Source: Trebonia sp035571275
GTDB lineage: Bacteria > Actinomycetota > Actinomycetes > Streptosporangiales > Streptosporangiaceae
Direction of reading: 5' to 3'
Length of the DNA stretch: 15,083 nucleotides
Assembly: GCA_035571275.1 (NCBI GenBank)
Contig: DATMKQ010000388.1
Span: 1-15,083, forward strand
Of this stretch, positions 14,925-15,083 are shown one piece after another; position 1 is the first letter of the stretch; each line of letters begins with the position of its first letter. The position numbers were made by a program, and so were the translations under genes. The notes under the pieces are model-generated. The model did no database searches. It saw only the letters and a list, made by a program, of their open reading frames with translations, and was not told the origin of the DNA.

Positions 14925-14949
14925 CCAGATGGATGGGACATTCATCTGG
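14925..14949. repeat. Inverted repeat upstream of the condensation-like gene
   Basis: CCAGATG (14925-14931) and CATCTGG (14943-14949) are perfect 7-base arms around 11 bases. It lies upstream of the -35 candidate and could be an operator or a hairpin (inference). Confidence 0.45.
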
Positions 14950-15083
14950 CTATCGGGGCTGTTGCATATTCGGGTTTCCCTGATCTTAGGCGTTATTACT
15001 GGCAGAATTGATTTATGGCACACCAGTTCAGGCCGGTTGACCGGGAATCCGGGATGCTTTTGCCCCATAACATGCTCGACTGG

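Larger units (their letters stand above)
14788..15083. other. Less GC-rich region without a convincing gene
   Basis: This right-edge stretch is clearly less GC-rich than the rest, especially from about 14935 onward. The only longer frame (minus, 14814-15068) lacks a ribosome-binding site and protein-like composition. The stretch contains the inverted repeat and promoter candidate noted separately; otherwise I see nothing in it. Confidence 0.6.

Noticed and set aside
14814..15068. Minus-strand 84-codon frame at the right edge
   Set aside because: No ribosome-binding site, no recognisable protein features, and it overlaps the promoter candidate.

Overview
The window is very GC-rich. Start codons are often GTG, stop codons mostly TGA, and most shadow frames stay open because TTA, CTA and TCA codons are rare. 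With the steA/steB pair and a mycothiol-lineage-style ergothioneine cluster, this points to an actinobacterium, probably a soil filamentous type. I cannot name the genus from sequence alone.

Left part, minus strand (1-5654): one tightly packed operon read right to left, steA > steB > a MraY/WecA-family-like membrane protein > a MurJ-type flippase > a GT4-like glycosyltransferase that runs off the left edge. All four junctions are the same 4-base GTGA overlap, so the five proteins are probably translationally coupled. The content (septal peptidoglycan-hydrolase control, lipid-linked sugar handling, flipping, glycosyl transfer) suggests a cell-envelope or septum assembly module.

Middle, plus strand (5711-8063): selD (selenide, water dikinase, Cys type), divergent from steA with only 56 bases between. 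Then come a small secreted or membrane-anchored protein of unknown function and a 195-residue protein of unknown function with a Cys/His-rich tail. selD, the 195-residue gene and egtA each have a TANNNT hexamer exactly 6 bases before the start codon, as in leaderless transcription.

Right-centre, plus strand (8302-12813): egtA-egtB-egtC-egtD, the ergothioneine pathway from gamma-glutamylcysteine formation to histidine trimethylation, with overlapping starts and stops throughout. egtE is not in the window. egtC carries an in-frame extra segment whose DNA forms two consecutive perfect stem-loops.

Right edge, minus strand: a stand-alone NRPS condensation-domain-like protein (start 14745) with a degenerate active-site motif, a collagen-like GEP repeat in the middle, and a C-terminal part resembling the small subdomain of adenylating enzymes. 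It converges on egtD, and its frame has no stop until 11815, deep inside egtD antisense, so its 3' end is unresolved. The last ~300 bases (14788-15083) are less GC-rich, with no convincing gene, and hold a promoter candidate and an inverted repeat.
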